Below are positions 7,611 through 10,828 of a stretch of 10,828 bases of DNA, one piece after another (position 1 is the stretch's first letter; the number at the start of each line of letters is the position of its first letter). Source of the DNA: an uncultured Microcoleaceae cyanobacterium (GTDB lineage: Bacteria > Cyanobacteriota > Cyanobacteriia > Cyanobacteriales > Microcoleaceae); NCBI GenBank assembly GCA_938083405.1, contig CALKCV010000034.1, positions 1 through 10,828 of the forward strand, read 5' to 3'. The notes under the pieces were generated by a model. That model was given only the letters and a program-made list of their open reading frames with translations, was not told the origin of the DNA and did not search any database. Position numbers and translations under genes: made by a program.

Positions 7611-7964
7611 GTGTTTATAAGACTAGCAGAACAACATCGTAAATTTGTTCGGGACTTGGTAATGAACCTTCAAGCTCTGGCCATCGTGCTGGAGCGTAGG
7701 GGTTATCTAGCTTCCTGCTACACTTGTGGCGGTCAAATGAATAGTGCCTCATTTATGGTTAGCTTGGGTGAAAATCATTTGATTCGCTTCCTAGTGTCGG
7801 ACTACGGGATTACTTGGACCGAAATGCGGGACGAGCGAGAATTGATGAAGTTAGAAGGGGCAGAGGCCATTAGCCAGTTGCAAGAACTGGCCCAGTTGGT
7901 CAAATATCAAATTAAACCGGGCCCCGAACCTAGCAATATGCTCGCTGAAGGTGTGGTGTCGTAG
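7611..7964 (+). CDS. Conserved cyanobacterial protein, DUF1815-like
   Basis: 117 residues from GTG. AAGGAGG with a 6-nt spacer fixes this start. The protein is soluble, with no signal peptide or membrane segment. The N-terminal helix (MFIRLAEQHRKFVRDLVMNL) is followed by LERRGYLASCYTCGG (28-42) with Cys36 and Cys39 in a CYTC arrangement, then a strand-rich part (SFMVSLGEN, IRFLVSDYGITWTEM) and a closing helix (ISQLQELAQLVKYQ). I recall this sequence pattern as a highly conserved protein found only in cyanobacteria (DUF1815), but no function is established. The CxxC pair could bind metal or be redox-active. The last dozen residues (about PGPEPSNMLAEGVVS) look like a variable tail. A 12-bp sequence AAGGTGTGGTGT occurs both just before the ribosome site and near the end of the gene. 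Confidence 0.85.
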   Translation: MFIRLAEQHRKFVRDLVMNLQALAIVLERRGYLASCYTCGGQMNSASFMVSLGENHLIRFLVSDYGITWTEMRDERELMKLEGAEAISQLQELAQLVKYQIKPGPEPSNMLAEGVVS

Positions 7965-8049
7965 GAAGTTTGGCGTACTCGCATCTCCAGACGGGGTTCG
8001 GTGTTGGCATCTTCTTATGCAGCTAAAGCGGTAATTACGCTCGATTTAA

Positions 8050-8082
8050 CTACCTGTTAGCTACCTGTTAGCTACCTGTTAG
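8050..8082. repeat. 11-bp tandem repeat (CTACCTGTTAG x3)
   Basis: Three exact head-to-tail copies are followed by a fourth that diverges after CTA. The 11-bp period is about one helical turn, so the copies face the same side of the DNA. Confidence 0.9.
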
Positions 8083-8213
8083 CTAATAGACGGGTAGTGC
8101 TAAATTGACAAAAAGTAATTGCCAGAGCATGGGTGCTAAAATAAGATTACTACCTACTAGGATTCGATAGCTGGTAATAGAGCAATAGAACTGAAAAAAT
8201 AGCGAGACAGAAT

Positions 8214-8229
8214 TAAGCAATATTGCTTA
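8214..8229. promoter_or_regulatory. 16-bp perfect palindrome upstream of the hydrolase
   Basis: TAAGCAATATTGCTTA reads the same on both strands and lies 87 bp before the hydrolase ATG. It could bind a dimeric regulator, or, with the following GTTTT, act as a weak terminator hairpin. Confidence 0.45.
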
Positions 8230-8316
8230 GTTTTAGAATACTTTTCCAGTTCGCCCTATTAACTGGCTCTTAAAGGTAGCCGATCTGACTGCCACCAAAG
8301 CATATTCGTCAAACAG

Positions 8317-9192
8317 ATGACATCTTTAAACTCTCAATGGCAACATTCTTTTGTTGACACTAATAATATTCGTTTGCACTGCGTCACTCAAGGACAGGGA
8401 GAATTAGTTCTACTGCTCCACGGTTTTCCCGAATTCTGGTATTCTTGGCGCAATCAAATACCAGCCCTGGCCCGTCATTATAAAGTTGTAGTGCCAGACT
8501 TGCGCGGTTATAACGATTCCGACAAACCCGAGGGGGGCTACGATTTAGATACCCTTACGAAGGATATTAGAGGCTTAATCGAGGGTTTGGGCTATGTTAA
8601 AGCTCATATTGTCGGTCACGATTGTGGAGGAGCGATCGCTTGGAATTTGGCACAAAAGTCCCCTCAAGCTATCGACCGTTTAGCTATTTTAAACGCCGCT
8701 CATCCCCATAAATATTTCCAAGAACTAATGGGAAATGTCGATCAACTCCGTCGCAGTTGGTACGTTTTGGCTTTTCAGGTTCCCGGTATCCCAGAATGGA
8801 TCATCCAGCAAAACTTAAAGGATTTTGTTAAAGCTTTACTCCAAGGACAAGCTATTCGCAAAAGCGCTTTTAGCGGTGAAATTACCCAAATTTATCAAGC
8901 CGCTTTAGAAAAACCAGGGGCTCTAGTGGCTGCCCTCAAATACTACCGTCATCTTCTATTGCCTCAAAATTGGTTTAACTGGTTGCAAAAGCCGACTCCT
9001 ATTACTGCACCAACTTTGATTTTGTGGGGCGAAGAAGATTCCCTCTTAAGCAACAAACTAACAGAAGGTCTCGACAAACTAATTACTGCCCCCTTTAAAC
9101 TAAAACTGATTCCTAATTGCGGTCATTGGCTCCAACAGGAAGCCCCACAAACAGTTAATAGAGAGTTGCTCAATTTTCTGCGTGCAAAATAA
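8317..9192 (+). CDS. Alpha/beta hydrolase, epoxide hydrolase-like
   Basis: 291 residues. The oxyanion motif HGFPEFWYSW starts at residue 35. The nucleophile elbow is GHDCGG (100-105), with Asp102 as nucleophile, which points to the epoxide hydrolase/haloalkane dehalogenase branch and not to serine esterases. Asp241 in LWGEED and His270 in NCGHW complete the triad. The lid has Tyr209-Tyr210 in KYYRH, matching the tyrosines that protonate the epoxide oxygen. HGxP plus a lid tyrosine favours epoxide hydrolase. Haloalkane dehalogenases and fluoroacetate dehalogenases are close alternatives, and the substrate is unknown. There is no signal peptide, so it is cytosolic. No clear Shine-Dalgarno precedes the ATG. 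The gene is alone on its strand and convergent with recA. Confidence 0.88.
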   Translation: MTSLNSQWQHSFVDTNNIRLHCVTQGQGELVLLLHGFPEFWYSWRNQIPALARHYKVVVPDLRGYNDSDKPEGGYDLDTLTKDIRGLIEGLGYVKAHIVGHDCGGAIAWNLAQKSPQAIDRLAILNAAHPHKYFQELMGNVDQLRRSWYVLAFQVPGIPEWIIQQNLKDFVKALLQGQAIRKSAFSGEITQIYQAALEKPGALVAALKYYRHLLLPQNWFNWLQKPTPITAPTLILWGEEDSLLSNKLTEGLDKLITAPFKLKLIPNCGHWLQQEAPQTVNRELLNFLRAK

Positions 9193-9430
9193 CGGGTGCA
9201 TTTTAATGCCATAAATTACAAATGGAGCAATGCCTAGAGAGCCGCTAATCGAAACCGGGTTTCTGGCTATCTATTAACGAGATATCGGCATTTTTTCCAT
9301 CAGAAACCGGGTTTCTGGGAATACTTGACCGACGCTCTAGATATCCTTGGCTTTGCGCCGAGCTTTTGTGCGACGCCCGGTTGAACCTTGGAAGGTTAGT
9401 TGTTGCTTCCTGGTTCCTTAAAGAAAAAAT
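9193..9430. other. Spacer between the hydrolase and the recA terminator
   Basis: No gene is visible. After the hydrolase stop is GCATT/AATGC with a 2-nt loop (9198-9209). It is too tight and lacks a T-run, so it is unlikely to terminate. Two copies of a GAAACCGGGTTTC palindrome and an AACCTT/AAGGTT inverted repeat (9384-9397) follow. Confidence 0.6.
9251..9318. repeat. Paired palindromic repeat GAAACCGGGTTTCTGG
   Basis: The 16-mer occurs exactly at 9251-9266 and 9303-9318, 52 bp apart. Each copy is itself an odd-centred palindrome: 13 bp in the first, 17 bp (CAGAAACCGGGTTTCTG, 9301-9317) in the second. I recall similar AGAAACC-type palindromes as abundant in repeat-rich cyanobacterial genomes. 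Confidence 0.85.
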
Positions 9431-9492
9431 AAAAAAAGCTGCCGTTATTCGTGCCTTGTCTTGTCGAACGACAGGGGGAAATTGGCAGCTTT
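9431..9492 (-). terminator. recA terminator
   Basis: Read on the minus strand, AAAGCTGCC (9492-9484) pairs with GGCAGCTTT (9443-9435), and the T-tract continues as TTTT then ATTTTTT. The 40-nt loop holds a smaller TGTCG/CGACA hairpin. It lies about 50 bp past the recA stop and also separates recA from the convergent hydrolase gene. Confidence 0.8.
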
Positions 9493-9542
9493 CAAAGTAG
9501 ATCGATGGTTTAATTTATAAATCCATCGCCAGAGATTAACGC

Positions 9543-10628
9543 TTATTCTTCCTCTGTTTCTTTTCCTTTTCCTTTTTTGCCTGTCTCTTCTTCAACGGCA
9601 CCAACAGAATTAGCCGAAACTACCGCCCCATCGGATAGTTCTTGGCGTACTTGAACCTCGATCTTTCGGCTAAACTCTGGATTTTCTTCTAAATAAATAA
9701 TTGCTTTTTCGCGACCTTGGGCGATATTATCCCCTTGATAGCTGTACCAAGCACCTTTGCGGGTAATTACGCCAGTTTCTTCTGCCATATCTATCAGACA
9801 GCCAAGGCTAGAAATGCCTTTGCCAAAGATAATATCAAACTCGGCAATGCGGAAAGGTGGAGCTACTTTATTTTTAGCAACTTTAACCTTGGCACGAATT
9901 CCGTATTCCTCAGTTCCTTTTTTCAGGGTTTGAGTCCGACGAATATCAAGCCTTACTGAGGAATAAAATTTCAGGGCATTACCACCAGTAGTAGTTTCTG
10001 GGTTGCCGTAAACGACCCCGATTTTCTGGCGTAACTGGTTGAGGAATATTACCGTACAACCGGATTTACCAATATTACCAGTAATTTTTCGCAGGGCTTG
10101 ACTCATTAAACGGGCTTGCAAACCCATGTGGGAATCGCCCATATCGCCTTCTATTTCCGCCCGAGGCACTAGGGCTGCTACGGAGTCCACCACTACGATG
10201 TCCACCGCCACGGAACGGACTAGCTGATCTACAACTTCTAAGCCCATCTCCCCAGTATCGGGCTGGGAGACTAATAAATTTTCAATATCTACGCCAAGGG
10301 CTGAGGCGTATGTCGGATCCAGCGCGTGTTCTGCATCCACAAAAGCTGCTATTCCCCCCGTTTTTTGGGTTTGCGCGATCGCGTGCAGTGCTAGAGTAGT
10401 TTTACCAGAACTTTCTGGTCCATAAATTTCTATTACTCGTCCCTTGGGCAGCCCGCCTCCGAGAGCTAAATCCAGAGTCAGCGCTCCACTGGGGATAGTT
10501 TCGACTTTCATTCTGGTGGCATCTCCCAGACGAACGATCGAACCTTTGCCAAAGCTCCGCTCGATATTCTTTAGCACCGAGTCTAAGGCTTTTTTCTTTT
10601 CAGGGTTATCGGTAACTTTACTAGCCAT
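9543..10628 (-). CDS. recA: Recombinase RecA
   Basis: 361 residues, full length. It forms ATP-dependent filaments on single-stranded DNA, pairs homologous strands and, in bacteria with a LexA circuit, triggers LexA cleavage. Visible motifs are Walker A GPESSGKT (70-77), the catalytic Glu100 in FVDAEHALD, Walker B VVVDSVAAL (145-153), and the conserved EIEGDMGDSHMGLQAR segment. L2 loop residues follow NQLRQKIGVVYGNPETTTGG (197-216). The C-terminus ends in a Lys/Glu-rich acidic tail (KKGKGKETEEE), as is common. AGGGAAG (10636-10642) is 7 nt before the ATG, supporting this start. No intein or frameshift is seen. I do not see a cyanobacterial LexA-type box in the 200 bp upstream, though that region is cut by the window edge. 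Confidence 0.98.
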   Translation of the reverse strand: MASKVTDNPEKKKALDSVLKNIERSFGKGSIVRLGDATRMKVETIPSGALTLDLALGGGLPKGRVIEIYGPESSGKTTLALHAIAQTQKTGGIAAFVDAEHALDPTYASALGVDIENLLVSQPDTGEMGLEVVDQLVRSVAVDIVVVDSVAALVPRAEIEGDMGDSHMGLQARLMSQALRKITGNIGKSGCTVIFLNQLRQKIGVVYGNPETTTGGNALKFYSSVRLDIRRTQTLKKGTEEYGIRAKVKVAKNKVAPPFRIAEFDIIFGKGISSLGCLIDMAEETGVITRKGAWYSYQGDNIAQGREKAIIYLEENPEFSRKIEVQVRQELSDGAVVSANSVGAVEEETGKKGKGKETEEE

Positions 10629-10664
10629 TCGCTTTCTTCCCTACGACATTATTATATTGTGGCC

Positions 10665-10688
10665 TCCTCGTTCCTATATTCGAGGAAC
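10665..10688 (-). promoter_or_regulatory. Overlapping inverted repeats in the recA leader
   Basis: TCCTCG (10665-10670) pairs with CGAGGA (10681-10686). The overlapping GTTCC (10670-10674) pairs with GGAAC (10684-10688). The two pairings exclude each other and lie 37-60 bp upstream of the recA start, downstream of the likely -10 box, so they would be in the leader RNA. Confidence 0.4.
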
Positions 10689-10702
10689 CCAACATGAATT
10701 TT

Positions 10703-10711
10703 AATATAGCA
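10703..10711 (-). promoter_or_regulatory. Candidate extended -10 box of recA
   Basis: The minus strand reads TGC TATATT, an extended -10 arrangement, about 75 bp before the ATG. The position for a -35 reads TTAAAA, a poor match. The rest of the upstream sequence to the window end (10712-10828) is AT-rich with no recognisable gene. Confidence 0.35.
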
Positions 10712-10828
10712 TTTATCTTATTTTCTTTTAACAATGCTACTTGTTAATCTATGTTAAGTTTATTTGATCCTGTAAAATAAATGACTAATAACAAAAAAAA
10801 GTTTAGATGTGTAGCAGTTAAAAGGTAA

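Larger units (their letters stand above)
7965..8316. other. Gene-free spacer before the alpha/beta hydrolase
   Basis: This is 352 bp with no coding frame. It contains an 11-bp tandem repeat (8050-8082), a TTGACA hexamer (8105-8110) that has no correctly spaced -10, and a perfect 16-bp palindrome (8214-8229). No terminator for the upstream gene is obvious unless the palindrome followed by GTTTT serves as a weak one. Confidence 0.6.

Noticed and set aside
8105..8110. TTGACA as a -35 box for the hydrolase
   Set aside because: The next -10-like hexamer, TAAAAT (8137-8142), is 26 bp away, too far for a normal sigma-70 promoter.
9194..9205. GGGTGCATTTTA, similar to the MITE end
   Set aside because: It matches the variant end GGGTGCATCTCA at 10 of 12 positions but has no opposite end or duplication. 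It may be chance.
10781..10828. 15-codon frame ending exactly at the window edge
   Set aside because: It is too short, Lys/Asn-rich in AT-rich DNA, and has no ribosome site or recognisable product.

Overview
The window comes from a cyanobacterial chromosome. Seven exact copies of the HIP1 octamer GCGATCGC (about 0.2 expected by chance at this length) point that way. So do a single-domain arogenate-type TyrA, two small proteins that match cyanobacteria-only families, a degenerate DinG-like protein I know only from cyanobacteria, and long pentapeptide-repeat proteins. The order or genus cannot be fixed from this sequence. Intergenic DNA is AT-rich and full of short repeats and palindromes.

Layout. 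1-556 (minus) is the N-terminal part of a P-loop (AAA/SMC-like) ATPase cut by the window edge. 627-1469 (minus) is tyrA. Only 35 bp beyond its start, and divergent, lies the first of two tandem paralogous pentapeptide-repeat genes (1505-3067 and 3411-4976, plus). Each has about 50 uninterrupted pentapeptides followed by the same C-terminal region of about 250 residues. The two proteins align without a gap for their first 400 residues. A 134-bp MITE-like element with 12-bp perfect terminal inverted repeats and an 8-bp target duplication sits 2 bp after the stop of the second paralog. A decayed relative lies after the first. 5307-6887 (plus) is a DinG/XPD-like helicase homologue whose ATPase motifs are eroded. 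It is followed by a 70-residue single-membrane-span protein (6997-7209) ending at a clear terminator, then a 117-residue conserved cyanobacterial protein (7611-7964), then an epoxide-hydrolase-like alpha/beta hydrolase (8317-9192). Convergent to it is recA (9543-10628, minus), with a hairpin and T-tract between them. The last 200 bp hold the recA leader and no recognisable gene.

How the genes relate. Most are unrelated housekeeping or conserved cyanobacterial genes (tyrosine synthesis, recombination). No operon spanning several functions is evident. The accessory part is 1.5-5.3 kb: the tandem pentapeptide pair with its unassigned C-terminal domain and the associated mobile-element remnants. 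It is the best candidate for undescribed biology, but nothing in the sequence establishes its function.
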